Assembly: GCA_030407315.1 (NCBI GenBank)
Contig: JALQPE010000012.1
Coordinates: 62,001-126,000 of the forward strand
From: Asparagopsis taxiformis
Lineage: Eukaryota; Rhodophyta; Florideophyceae; Bonnemaisoniales; Bonnemaisoniaceae
DNA: 64,000 bases
Direction of reading: 5' to 3'
Of the stretch, positions 47,174 through 57,812 are shown one piece after another. The notes under the pieces were generated by a model, which saw nothing but the letters and a program-made list of their open reading frames with translations, did not search any database and was not told the origin of the DNA. The translations under genes and the position numbers were made by a program. Position 1 is the stretch's first letter, and each line of letters begins with the position of its first letter.

Positions 47174-48176
47174 ATGAATGCTGCTTTCATCCCTCTCACA
47201 GGTCTCTCTCTCCGGAAACATGTTGCACCACTTGTTCAGCGACGCGCTGTTGATTCTTCGTCATGTTCTACGCCAACAAATCGATCCGTACTGATGGTCC
47301 AGAAGGTTTCTGTGAAAGGGTTCAAGAAGTCAACTGCGAGGCCCATGGTCACTGTCGAAGGAGATTCAATACAGAGCACGCCGTTTCATCGTGCGATGCT
47401 CGCATCATTCATGGCATCAACCCTGGCCGTCACGGCTAAAAATGTGTCTGAAATATCCACTCTGGAAGAATTCATATCCTGCTCAGCCGCCGTTGTTGCA
47501 GCTTATGTTTTCACCGATTTTGCTGTGGGATGTTACCATCATGCGGTGGACAATTATGGTTCGGTCGAGACACCGATTTTCGGATGTAAGTACCCTGTTT
47601 TACATCTGTGCTTCATCTTTGCAGTTTACTTGACGCCTTTATTGTATCTAACTGGTGTATTTTTCATGACGCCACTTTTCGCGTCTAGATCAAATTGCTG
47701 CCTTCCAGGGCCATCACAGCTTTCCATGGACAATCACCTCGCGAGACGTAGCAAATAACCTCTACCGTCTAACATTTCCGCTAACACCACAGATGTTGCT
47801 ACTTCTAGTGGCTCCGCTTCCGCAACCTGCTATCGCATTCTATTCAGCTTTTCTCGCATTTATTTTACTTTCTCAAGAGACCCACCGGCAAGCTCACATG
47901 ACTCGTTCTGCCCCGTGGGTTCGCTCCCTGCAATCGAAAGGACTGATTATTGGAAGCGTTGCACACGGAAAGCATCACCGTGACCCTTTCGAAAGCAACT
48001 ATTGTATTCTGTCGGGAATTTGGAACAAGCCGCTAGATGACTGCAAGTTTTTCCGACGGCTAGAAGCTGTAATCTATTGGCTCACAGGCGTAGAGCCGAT
48101 CTGCTGGAGCCTAAATAACAGTTTGAAGGATTTGTCTCTATCGCTCATACCTGACTGGATGCGGCGTACTTGCTAG
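47174..48176 (+). CDS. FAD4: FAD4/Kua-type plastid lipid desaturase (two exons)
   Basis: Exon 1 47174-47585, intron 47586-47688 (103 nt, GTAAGT..TCTAG), exon 2 47689-48176; 299 residues. Residues 1-59 resemble a transit peptide. The core carries the family's histidine boxes: 'VGCYHHAVDNYG', 'AAFQGHHSFPWTIT' after the splice, 'SQETHRQAHM' and 'VAHGKHHRDPFESNYCILSG'. These match plant FAD4, which puts the trans-3 double bond into the 16:0 chain of plastid phosphatidylglycerol, and the related TMEM189 plasmanylethanolamine desaturase. Four hydrophobic helices fit a thylakoid or envelope membrane protein. A [2Fe-2S] protein gene follows 240 bp downstream on the same strand. Confidence 0.9.
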
Positions 48177-48416
48177 TCGCAGAGCAAAGTGCAACGCTAG
48201 ATTCATTCAAGCTGCGCCATCATCATGACGAGACCAACGATGAGGCAATTTAATTGGCAGAATATTTTTTTGAATTTTACCGCTCGCCCTCAGTGCTGCA
48301 TCTCGCCGAGCGGAATCCTCGCAGTCGACATCTCGCGGGAGAAGTGCTTGCAAGATTCGTCCTTCTGATGCACACTTTCCTGACATTTTACGTCGACTAC
48401 TTTCACAGCTGCGCAG

Positions 48417-49175
48417 ATGATGCTCGCCTTTCAGACCTACTTACCTGGTGTAACGTGGCAAAATCGCACAGTCCATTGCTGTGCAACAGCAGTGGGTGAC
48501 ACATCACAGCTTTCAACTGCGAGAATAAACCTATCTGTGTGTGCCGGACCCACATGTTCCAAAGAAAAGAATGGAAAACAGATCTTCGCTACTTTACACG
48601 AGATATTGAGAAACGATGTAAGTATATCTGTGGAAAAAGTGGGGTGTCTTGGTGAGTGCGGAAATGGTCCAAACGTTGGTATTTGCCAAAAGGGAATGCC
48701 GCCTACAATCGAGAGTGGTTTGCGCGAATCAGTGTTGGTTGTCGAGTTCGCTGAACGAATCGCAGGCCGAAAGTTGGACGAAAAGCTTCGCTCTGGTTTA
48801 TTGCACAAGGATGAGGGAAACGTACAATTTTCGTCCGGAGATTTATCAGGCGCTTTGAGTAGCTACACAACAGCCGTTGTTCTCCTGCGAGAATTTTCGG
48901 CGCATCTCACGTCTCTCGTGCTATGCAACCGAAGTGCTGTTTTGCTGGAACTGGGTGACGTGGAGAAGAGTCTTGCTGATGCAAACGCTGCTATTGATTT
49001 AGAGGGTGGACTGGCTGTGGCGTGGAAGCGAAAGGGATTGGCGCATGAGGCTCTTGTACAACGAGAAAGTGCCATCGCTGCGCTACAAATGTGGGTTAGA
49101 CTGGAGGGGACTAAGAGTAGTAAACAAGAAGCTGATAAAAGGATAAAAGCACTTGGGCGGAGACGCTGGTTCTGA
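48417..49175 (+). CDS. Thioredoxin-fold [2Fe-2S] ferredoxin with TPR domain
   Basis: 252 residues. The ferredoxin part (~37-120) has the four cysteines of the thioredoxin-like [2Fe-2S] family (CAGPTC, C-x4-C, then CLGEC, C-x3-C, followed by GNGPNVGI), as in NuoE-type and Aquifex-type ferredoxins. The rest (~125-245) is a three-repeat TPR helical array ('LHKDEGNVQFSSGDLSGALSSY', 'LCNRSAVLLELGDVEKSLADANAAIDL', 'AWKRKGLAHEALVQRESAIAAL') for binding a partner. The N-terminal ~36 residues could be a plastid or mitochondrial leader. Position next to FAD4 raises the possibility that it passes electrons to a plastid oxidase or desaturase, which is only inference. Confidence 0.85.
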   Translation: MMLAFQTYLPGVTWQNRTVHCCATAVGDTSQLSTARINLSVCAGPTCSKEKNGKQIFATLHEILRNDVSISVEKVGCLGECGNGPNVGICQKGMPPTIESGLRESVLVVEFAERIAGRKLDEKLRSGLLHKDEGNVQFSSGDLSGALSSYTTAVVLLREFSAHLTSLVLCNRSAVLLELGDVEKSLADANAAIDLEGGLAVAWKRKGLAHEALVQRESAIAALQMWVRLEGTKSSKQEADKRIKALGRRRWF

Positions 49176-49517
49176 GCGACAAACATCAGTGGTGTTCTCT
49201 TCCAGAGCAGACCTGTGAAACGTGTACAGGTGTATGCAGCATGCAGTCCAATGTTAATTTAATTTAGTATCAACTCGGTCGTCAGCATGGACGTGTAAGA
49301 CATGTTCGATTGCACACTTGCATCATCTCGCTGCTAAGCATATCTGTTTGTTCCCATTCGGCTCACGTTGCGCTAGTCTCACAAGTTCGGTGGCTGCAAG
49401 CAATTGAGCGATCCAAATCGTATCAGGAGCAATCTTTAAAGTACGTGTTGAAAGCAACTTTGCCTATTCTATTTGCAGTTTGGGATCAAGTCTAGTTTGC
49501 AGAGCGCGTGGAGCACG
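49176..49517. other. Intergenic/5' leader
   Basis: 342 bp. A pyrimidine-rich 3' splice-like site (ATTTGCAG) ends at 49478, so the following gene may have an upstream leader exon. Confidence 0.35.
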
Positions 49518-50168
49518 ATGAGGGCTTTCACACGGTATGAAACAGCCGTTGTGGCATCGCTCGGCGTTGCTGGACTGGGAGTTGCACTGACAGCAGCGTT
49601 GGCCGATAATCTCAACATACCGGCACGTAAGTTTGAAAGATTTGTAAACGCGTCGTAGCGGTTGCAGGCATTGGTTGACTGATTTTGTGACGTTGTCACT
49701 GTGTGTGCGTGTTATAGCAGCGGAGAAGGAAGAGGCAGCAACGGGCGAATTGGATGTCGAAATCAAGCTTCCGAGTTTGCCGAATAGCAAGGAACAATTT
49801 TTGCAATCGTGGGCGGAAGGTTATGTTCACAACAAAAATATTCTCTCGAGTACGTATCGCCTGTTGTGTTACGAAATCGTTGATGAATTTGCTTATATAT
49901 GAGGCTAACTGCATCCCAAATGCTGTTCGTCTGCATAGAGGGCTTCCGCTTTGCTGGTCAGATGATGGCAGCGCCTATTGGTAAGTTGTGATTCTGGACT
50001 GTGTACATGTTGGTGTTCTTTGCAATGTAGTACTAATTCTGACAAGACATGTTACTTGCTGTACGCGTGTTTGCTTTATTCACAGCGGTGCTTGTGATAG
50101 ATTCTCTGTACGGGGCGTATTGCGAGAAATTCGGCAAAGGCTCCTACTTGAAAGCGACAAATGCGTGA
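49518..50168 (+). CDS. Small membrane-associated protein, four exons, unknown
   Basis: Exons 49518-49626, 49718-49849, 49939-49980 and 50086-50168 join in frame to 121 residues; introns are 91, 89 and 105 nt (donors GTAAGT, GTACGT, GTAAGT). A hydrophobic segment (~10-28, AVVASLGVAGLGVALTAAL) follows a short basic start, then an acidic middle with 'LPSLPNSKEQFLQSWAEGYVHNK', split as LPSLPNSKEQFL and QSWAEGYVHN, and 'GFRFAGQMMAAPIG', 'LVIDSLYGAYCEKFGKGSYLKATNA'. The last part looks conserved, but I do not recognise the family; a small organelle inner-membrane subunit is a reasonable guess. The second intron-exon border has a TAGCAG double acceptor. Confidence 0.65.
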
Positions 50169-50455
50169 AACGAACAGGAGGACGCGATACGTGCAGAGAG
50201 ATGAGCGCGCGGCTAATCGTTTATGCTTTTTGATAGTTGAATGTCGTGTTCTTTGCAACGATGATATTAAATTGATGGCTGCTGGCGTTGAAAAAAACGT
50301 CCCGACAGGATGGGCGCCATGCGAGATTTGCGAGCAAAGATTCGAGTATTGAATTATTCCAAATTTCAACATTCCAGATGCGGATCGTTACCACTGTTGC
50401 TTCACCCTGTCAAGCAAGTCTTCTACGTTGCCACTCACGATATGCAAACACAGAC

Positions 50456-51409
50456 ATGAGTACAACAAATGGCGCAGAGGTCCGCATTCAAAGAGCAGGC
50501 CAACTCGACGCCGAGCGATTGGATGACGAGCTATCCACTCTCTTCCAGTCATCCGCAATAGCCTGTCTGCGTTTCTTTCCAACTGCTGTTGTGGAAAACT
50601 ACTCGCCTGAAATTAAGGCACTCTTCCGTCTTTTCTTCTTCTCCAACACGATCGCCATCCACTCTCCATCACCGGGAAATGACTTCCAAAATCTGCGCTA
50701 CAGCACAGACCTGCCCTCTCTACAGGTGCGCCAAAAACTGGGCGTCGAAGGACTGCCTCTGACGCGTGCACAACGCGCGCTTTATATGGTGCTTCAAATC
50801 GTTCTCCCGTACAGCTGGGAGCGATTGAGACTGTTCGCAAGGTCAGACGAGTGGCTATACGACTCGGTTGGAAGCTGGCGATATCGCGCATGGACATTTC
50901 TCAACCATACAGAAACCATCCTACGAATACTTTCACTGGCCAATCTACTGGCATTTTTGAGGGACGGACGATATCGCAGTCTCGTCGACCGCATTCTGCG
51001 CATGCGACTGGTGTATGCTGATATCAATGCGACGCGAAGACCGAGCTTTGAATTTCTTAATCGACAACTGGTATGGCAGGGCGTGGCCGAACTGTTGCTC
51101 TATCTATCGCCAATTGTGACCACGGGGCAGCTTTCGCGTCTGCTGTCGCGTACGAGAATCGGCAGGAGACTGCTCGGCGGTTTTGGAAGACCGGGCGCAT
51201 TGCGAGCTGGTGGCGTGGAGGTTGGCGCACAGGGCGAAGCTTGTGTGTTGTGTGCTGATGGAAAAGCTAATATGCCGCATCGCGCACTACCTTGTCGCTG
51301 TCGCTTTTGCTACGTTTGCATTGCTACGGCCTTGGAGAGCGACCCCACGCTACGCTGCGCCGCTTGCGATACCGCTGTGCATTCGTATGAGAGAATCAAG
51401 TTTGGATGA
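50456..51409 (+). CDS. PEX2: Peroxin-2 (PEX2), RING-type ubiquitin ligase of peroxisomes
   Basis: 317 residues from ATG 50456; an in-frame ATG at 50378 would add 26. The start 'VRIQRAGQLDAERLDDEL' matches the PEX2 N-terminal signature, and hydrophobic helices follow ('LYLSPIVTTGQL' region). The C-terminal RING spans ~271-305: CVLC, then LPCRCRFCYVC, then CAAC. The usual zinc-binding His after 'PC' is Cys here (PCRC against PCxH). With PEX10 and PEX12, PEX2 ubiquitinates the import receptor PEX5 for recycling. Neighbouring genes are unrelated. Confidence 0.9.
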   Translation: MSTTNGAEVRIQRAGQLDAERLDDELSTLFQSSAIACLRFFPTAVVENYSPEIKALFRLFFFSNTIAIHSPSPGNDFQNLRYSTDLPSLQVRQKLGVEGLPLTRAQRALYMVLQIVLPYSWERLRLFARSDEWLYDSVGSWRYRAWTFLNHTETILRILSLANLLAFLRDGRYRSLVDRILRMRLVYADINATRRPSFEFLNRQLVWQGVAELLLYLSPIVTTGQLSRLLSRTRIGRRLLGGFGRPGALRAGGVEVGAQGEACVLCADGKANMPHRALPCRCRFCYVCIATALESDPTLRCAACDTAVHSYERIKFG

Positions 51410-51638
51410 CAAGGTTCAAGGTCGGTAGTTGCTTCGTTTTCGAATTTCTGAATTCGATTTTCTCTCTCAACCGACAGCGATGGCACAACCGCTCAATGCA
51501 GCCAATTGCGTTGCTCCTTCACATGGACAAACTTCCACTTGGCGTTAATAATCACTGCATGTTTCTGCCCTCACTATTCTAAAGTATCCGACTTCTCCAC
51601 AAGTTCCACCCCCCATCGCCCCCAACACATATCCCATC

Positions 51639-52641
51639 ATGGAATGGAGATGGTTACTGCCTTTTATGGCCGCGGCCGCCTCCATACTCTTCGTCGCCAT
51701 CGCCCGGATGCGCATCTCGATCCAGAAACAGGCAGAAGATCTTCGCCTTTTACTTAAACAATTGGACCAGCGAACGACTCGCTTGAACAAAGCAAGAGAG
51801 GTATGCAATATCTTAAATGTGCCAGCCCTTCCAATTCCTAAATTAAATTCCTCAACTAACGCGCACAACTCCTTCATTAGCGTTCACAAGAGTCGAAACA
51901 ACAACTTGATGCGCGAACTAAAGAGCTCACCCAACTGCGTTCCAAAGTCGTAGAACTACAAACGGAGAGGGACCAATTACGCACAGACCAAACCAGTCTC
52001 ATGCAGAAACTGAAGGCAGCCGAGGGTAAAATCTGCGACCTAACTGCTGCACTAGCCCGTTCCGAAGTATCGCGAGTAGAACTGGAGAAAAATCTCTCCG
52101 CCGCTAGTCTGGTTCGCTGGGAATTACAAAGTAGACTACAAACAGACGAGGCTCAGCGAATTTCTGCACTTAATGGTCTTCGCCAGTACCGTCAAACCGT
52201 CCCGACATTCCTTCATGTACCGATTCCAGAACCAGACGAATTCGACAAATCACCTCATACGGAGCAGCCGCATTCTCCAGATACACACCCCCGTTGGCAC
52301 TTACAAAATCACCAATGGAACCGCTACTTCTCGAGCTGCGACCTGATCTTACCCTATCAGATGACGAAGACGATGTAAACGAGCAACCACAAGAATTCTC
52401 TCTAGAGCTTGGCACCAACATGCGCAGCCTGCTCCCTGGTGAACTACCGCCTTTACATCTGGCGAACCAAGCTGCAGAGACAAGTCCACAAACTTTGGAG
52501 GTACACCGTTCGCCATGGAGTGATGCCAACTCGGCGCTGACCACTTCTTTTGCATCCATTGCGACCGCTTTAGGACCAGAATGTCTGCAGGCTGGTGTGG
52601 TGTGCCATGGAAGGGTTGCCGATGGAGCACAGTTGAAATGA
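51639..52641 (+). CDS. Membrane-anchored coiled-coil protein (at least three exons)
   Basis: Exon 1 51639-51800 and exon 2 from 51881 join in frame across an 80-nt intron. Residues 1-23 hold one membrane helix (WLLPFMAAAASILFVAIA); a long coiled coil follows for about 120 residues. The exon-2 frame would stop at 52378, but another phase, open to TGA 52639-52641, encodes an acidic tail (LRPDLTLSDDEDDVNE) that looks like the true C-terminus. A short intron between about 52128 and 52235 would join them; its exact borders are unresolved (44- and 56-nt options both keep frame). Topology suggests a tail-forward tether on an organelle. Family not recognised. Confidence 0.6.
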
Positions 52642-52685
52642 CACGCTGAAATGCCCATTTACTCAACTTGTCATAGTCTATTACA

Positions 52686-53488
52686 CTAACTATCACTCGG
52701 AAGCTTCTTGCACAGAATCTCGTAACCCACGTCGTGACCGAACATACTTGGGGAATCACTGTCAATCGTAAACCTATGCGGTAGCTCGGAGGAAAAGTCA
52801 GCAAGCGCTGGTAAGCAATGCGTCTTGTTTCCGGTGAACAAACATACCGCAATTTTTCACGATACAACGACATCGCCGCAGCATTCTTCGTGAATACGGT
52901 CAGCATTACCAAATGAACTGACAGTTTTGTCGCTAAAAGTTCCGCATATTTCATCAGGGCTACAGCAATACCCTTTCCACGCATTCGCTCTTCTACAAAT
53001 AATTCGTATACATATAATGTTGGCTGCCGATGCTCAACAACCCATCGGTAGCAAAGAAAAGCAATCCGCCCTCCGTATTGTGCATGGGAAGCCATCAGAA
53101 TGTGATGTTTTGCATGCTGCATCTCCTTTCTCTTCTCTTCAGCGTTCCATGTCATTATGGAGTCCTCATACCAATCGCGGAGGTTGTGTTCAACGGCGTG
53201 AAACATCCAGTCAATGTCCCCAGATGACGTTGTTGCACCAGTTGTAAATGTGAGACAGATGTCAGTTAACTTGGCGCATGGCAAGATATTTGATATACTG
53301 AGCTGCTTGAAAGGGTCTGATATCGCGCATGCAGTTTTGATTATAGTGTTTGGAGATGTGGTTGACCGTTTAAAGATTCTTGCTCGTTTCGCTATTCGAT
53401 GCGTGAACGATTCCTCTGCAGAAACTGTAGAGGTTTCGCGCTTTGGACTTTGATCCCGTCTGTCTGAATCGCCTCTCTTCAATGGCAT
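52686..53488 (-). CDS. NAA40: N-alpha-acetyltransferase 40 (NatD) for histone tails, two exons
   Basis: Exon 1 53488-52848 and exon 2 52773-52686 flank a 74-nt intron (GTATGT..ATAG); 242 residues. If the intron is left in, the frame runs on but loses the family's ending; once spliced, the C-terminus reads 'FTIDSDSPSMFGHDVGYEIL', matching NAA40's DDSSPS...YEIL block. The GNAT core has 'WNAEEKRKEM', 'YVYELFVEERMRGKGIAVALM' (acetyl-CoA loop RMRGKG) and 'VMLTVFTKNAAAMSLYREKLR'. NAA40 acetylates the N-terminal serine of histones H4 and H2A. The first ~45 residues are basic (KRARIFKR), likely nuclear. Convergent with the coiled-coil gene: 44 bp between stops. Confidence 0.88.
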
Positions 53489-53956
53489 GGTTTCGTGGAT
53501 GTGACCAGCAAGTCTGTAGACCACAGCGTGACGAATCGGGGACAGAATGGTTACGGGAATAGCGTGCAAATTGGAGGGATGGCGGGAAGGTCATGCAGGC
53601 GGTAATAAAATCCAAAGTATTTTTCCATCCTGTCAAGAATAGAAGCAAAATTTTGCAAGGTGTTCTATACCAAACCATCACGTAGAAATAGCGAATGCGC
53701 GGAATGAGACTCATCAACGTAATCGAAGTGTTGACTCTTACGCGGCAGCATGACCAGCCAAAATAGTGCCGTTGTGTGGAACGGAAACCTGGATGCTACT
53801 TGCGTCTCCAGTTGGAATCTAGAGAAGAGCGCTTTCACCGTTACATGGAGATCATCACAGAGACAGAGCCCGAAAACGATAGACACATTTTCACCTCGCT
53901 TCTTATCTGCCGTAACCTGAACCATGTCCCGTCCAAATAAACGGCCTTGCTAACAA

Positions 53957-54711
53957 ATGTCAAAGCACTGGCTAGTTGAAATGCATAGTTTTTCCCGTGT
54001 AAACTTCTTTTTCCCTAAAACAACTCTTTTTAAAACAGAACTTGTGTCCATCGAACAAGCTAATTCAGAAGAGATAGCAGCTCCGGCAGAACTGAATCTA
54101 TTACAATTGTTGAATGGACAGACTTTACAAAATATCTATCACAAGCTTTCCTCTGGAAAGTTTTTTCTGTAGCGCAAAATGCCGACCAAATTGCAGTAGA
54201 CCAAGCTCAATAGTCCGTCCCACGAGTATCCGTGCAGGAAACCACGGCCGATGGTGAACTTGAAAAACGGTTTATTACATTAGCATATTCTAGAAAGAGG
54301 TAGCGGTTGAGGTTTTCAATAGTGAAAAAGGCTCGGCTCCTAGATTGCTTGTCACAGGTCTTGAGCATATACAGGATCAACTTCAATAGTGCACATCATT
54401 TGGAAATAATACTCGCTAACGGAGAGGCCATCGTTCTACTCATAGTAGTCATTTCTGTTCAGTCAACTTACATGTGTCAGAAAATATGAAAGACTAGAGA
54501 AGAGTTGTTGGTCTCTTTGGTACTCGGTAAACAATTTTTGGTAAGGAAAGCACTCCCACCAGAAAAGTATCTTAACAGAACAGTTAACAACGCAAACACA
54601 AACAATGAACTCACTGCCACATTGGATATCCTAGCAGAGGAACCAGACGTCGCACAAAGTCCAGACGGTAATATCCATCGACCAAAACCTTGGAAACGAT
54701 ACACAGAGTGA
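53957..54711 (+). pseudogene. Possible decayed or highly spliced gene
   Basis: Coding-like blocks in different phases follow each other on the plus strand: 53957-54172 (71 codons from ATG, ending near a T6 run), then 'VAQNADQIAVDQAQ' to a TAG, 'ETTADGELEKRFITLAYSRK', 'VAVEVFNSEKGSAPRLLVTG' near 54301-54390, and a convincing last block ending at TGA 54709-54711 (PPEKYLNRTVNNANTNNEL, ENIHRPKPWKRYTE-like). The junctions coincide with short indel-like phase changes and stops rather than good splice sites. I do not recognise a family. Confidence 0.3.
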
Positions 54712-54820
54712 GGTGACACTGTTGGTTAACAAATCTAAACACATTGACGGGTATATATGTCGCAATCAATATGGCAGACCAACAAATATATATACTTTAC
54801 GAGACCAGTTCCACTTCTCG

Positions 54821-55908
54821 TCACAATGCAGAATAACCAAACGCCTCGTCTAACTTCATGTCAATATATTCTGAACCTGTGATAGGTTCATATTTGGGTT
54901 TTCCTCCAGGCGCAACAAATTTTGGATCCACTTGAACAAGCGCGTCTCTGTCCGGGTCCCAGAAACAAGCAATTGCGTATCTATCCATTGATGCAATATC
55001 CTCATTGGGCACGATGACTCTATGCGGAGTGGCCTGCCAAACATCATTTGTCCATCTCGCCAGTAGTCCACCGGTATTAACAATTGCACTGGCACCAGAA
55101 GGGACCGGGACGTCCATCCATTCGTCTGGCGCTCCATCAATTTCACCTCGGTTTTTTTTCTTTACTTGTAGTCCAGGCTCGTCGTTGAAGAGCAAGGTGA
55201 ACATTCCAAAGTCTGTATGTTCTCCAACTCGAATAGAGGAATGCGGATCTTCCCCAGAACTAGAGCGGGTGTTGAATTCGCACGGCGGGTAGTGGATAAA
55301 TCGGATGACTGCAGATTCAAATTTTTCCATTCTTGAGAGGAAGAAGTCGCACGGAAAATCAAGTGCGATAGCAAAAGCTACCGCTAGACGTTGCGCTATG
55401 CCTTCGAGATGGTCCCACATTTCACGAGCCTCTGCTTCAAATCCCGAAGGACATCCACGAAAGTTGGCTGGATGTTCTCCCCTGTTGCATATGTTAAAAG
55501 CCTGGTAGCGGTTTAATTGTTAGGGACAATGCAAGTTTTCACAAAGAAAGATGTGCGAGAATGGAATCGGGTAGAACCTACCTCCTTCAAATCTGGTGAT
55601 CTTTTGCGATTAAGAGCCTCTCTATTGAAGGTAATGTACCCCTGGTTGGTCTTTTGGTCAATAGCTTTGAGGCTGGATGTCTTGTACTCGTCGGGCAGGT
55701 CAAAAATAGAACTTCCGAGTGCATAGTATTTGTCAAGTTGTTGGCGTGTCAAACCTAAATTAGATAAGAGCATGAAGCCATTGCTACGGAGAGATTCATC
55801 TATCTGGCGCGCTGTCTTCAACTGTTCTGGAGTCAGAGTAGTTTCGGAGAGGGTGCCATCAAAGTCTGTGAAGCAAGTGAAATCAATCGATTGAATCGGC
55901 GAATCCAT
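54821..55908 (-). CDS. 2-oxoglutarate/Fe(II) dioxygenase, IPNS-like (two exons, copy 1)
   Basis: Exon 1 55908-55582 and exon 2 55501-54821 (intron 80 nt, GTAGGT..CCAG); 335 residues. The N-terminal DIOX_N region ('FMLLSNLGLTRQQLDKYYAL') leads to the double-stranded beta-helix: iron ligands in 'GEHTDFGMFTLLF' (HxD) and 'ATPHRVIVP' (His), and the 2-oxoglutarate Arg in 'DRYAIACFWDPD'. The layout is that of the plant/fungal isopenicillin-N-synthase-like family, which oxidises small molecules; the substrate is unknown. No targeting signal. It stands head-to-head with copy 2, 247 bp between ATGs, which could allow shared control. Confidence 0.9.
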
Positions 55909-56155
55909 GTTGAACGTCGGGAATAGAAGTCATCGTAAGCACGGTTCCACGAAAGCACTGTGTGTCATCTCAAATTGCAAATTTTTCACCGCGCTGAGGG
56001 AATACAGTGTTTTGGGTAGGGTAATGCTTCTAAACGATTCACGTGTAGTGCGTGTCTAGTCTGCTGCTGCTCTCAGCAACGTTTTGAGAACACGAGACTT
56101 GTGTGTGGCCAAATTTCTATTCTTCCCAACTTGCCTCAACAGCTTTGGTCGTTTG

Positions 56156-57274
56156 ATGATGGGGACTGAACGCACATCTACTCAAATACCCACAATTGAC
56201 TTCAGCCCCTACACCTGTGCAGATGGTGCAGTGATTGGAAAAGCTCCAACTGTGGAACAACTTGCTGTTTCTGCGCAGATCGATAGCGCATGTCGCCACA
56301 CTGGTTTTATGTTTCTGCAAAATATCGGATTGAACGAAAACGATCTCAAGTCAGCTTTTGACGCTTCGTCACAACTGTTTGCTCTTTCAGACAGTTACAA
56401 ACGGCAACGGTTGAAACAAAACAACCCTAGCACAAATACAGGGTACACCGGCTTTGGCAGAGAAAGCCTGAACATTAAGAGGGGACCAGATCTCAAGGAG
56501 GTATGTAGCGCTCTCGAAAGACGTGGCGCTGCTGCGGCGCAGATACACTAACACGGACCACGCGAGTAGGTTTTCAGTATGTGCAACAGAAAGATATATG
56601 GGGATCATCATTTGCAGGAATGTCCCAAAGGATTTGCAGAGATTTACAATTCATTTTGGGACAAGATTGAAACAGCATGCGCGAACATGTTGATAGCGTG
56701 TGCGATTGCTCTGGACATTCCGAGTGACTTCTTCCGATGCAGAGTGAAGACATTTGACGCATTGACAATCGCGCCTCTGCACTATCCGCCATGTGACTTT
56801 GAAGCGGGCAAGAGCAGCGGCGAGGACCTATCAGCAGCGGTGCGCAACGGCGAGCATACCGACTTTGGAATATTTACATTTCTGTTCAACGATGGACCGG
56901 GTCTGCAGGTGAAGGCTGTGGAAGGCGGCGAGATTGGCGGAATTGCCGGTGGAGAATCTGGCGGTTGGACTGACGTGCCGGTTGCGGGCGGTACTACTGC
57001 CATTGTGAATACTGGCGCTTTGATGGCACGCTGGACTAATGATATCTGGCGGGCTACTGCGCATAGAGTTATCGTGTCCAGCATTGAGGACGCGCGGAGA
57101 CATCGGTACGCCATTGCTTGTTTCTGTCACCCGGATAAGGACGAAGTTGTCGAGGTGCATTGCAAGTTTGTGGAGGCCGGTTCGAAACCCAAGTATGATG
57201 CCATTACATCACGCGAGTATGTGGAAGCAAAGATGAGGGAGGCGCAGGGGAGATTTTCAGACTCGGCTGTATGA
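56156..57274 (+). CDS. 2-oxoglutarate/Fe(II) dioxygenase, IPNS-like (two exons, copy 2)
   Basis: Exon 1 56156-56500 and exon 2 56570-57274 (intron 69 nt, GTATGT..GTAG); 349 residues. Motifs as in copy 1: 'FMFLQNIGLNENDLKSAF', 'HYPPCDFEAGKSSGED', 'GEHTDFGIFTFLFNDGPGLQVK', 'ATAHRVIV' and 'HRYAIACFCHPDKDE'. The intron falls after the same DLKE residues as in copy 1 and in the same phase, so the two arose by duplication with inversion. The loop after the HxD block is longer and Gly-rich here. GC content is higher in exon 2 than in copy 1, which suggests the copies have been apart for some time. Confidence 0.9.
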
Positions 57275-57812
57275 TTGTGTAGATAGTTTGTTGCTCATAC
57301 GTTTTAATTGAGACGGGGAAGGTAGCACACGTAGGGTCTGGAGTGAAATTACGTCGTGACGAATACGATTTGGAATACAGACGTGAAGGTCTGTTACAGG
57401 TTACAACACGGATCCTAGCTGGTGAGGCCAAGGTTGGATGAAATCGTTACGGCGGAGCTCACAAGAGACGGGAGTAACATGAAAGCTGAGTTGCGGTGCA
57501 ATCAAGTGATTCGAGAAGATGTAATGCAACTGGCACTAGCTCGAGGTGTTGGACGTAAAGGTGCAAAAGACCAGAACTAATCCAATAGCCGAGGCTCGCG
57601 ATCATGTTGCCGATACAGATGGTGTTGTGACAACATTCGCTCTAAACACTCGTGTGTATGCTAAAAATACAAAACAACAAGGGACCGATAGGTCTTCACG
57701 GACAAGCAAATTACAGCCATCAATCGCGTTCGCTCGCTGCGCCCATAGTCCATCATTCCAACGCGCCGTGTAGACTGCATCCATTGCATGTTTCCCGGTT
57801 TCCAAACCTTGC
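57275..57812. other. Intergenic, convergent genes
   Basis: 538 bp between the dioxygenase and DUF4139-like stops. No feature seen. Confidence 0.45.

Noticed and set aside
52349..52685. Unspliced C-terminal extension of the NAA40 frame
   Set aside because: Splicing a 74-nt GTATGT..ATAG intron gives the family's conserved ending and a stop at 52686; the extension overlaps the neighbouring gene.
53665..53925. Minus-strand 86-codon frame upstream of NAA40
   Set aside because: Has an ATG but no recognisable domain; could be a leader frame, evidence too thin to annotate.
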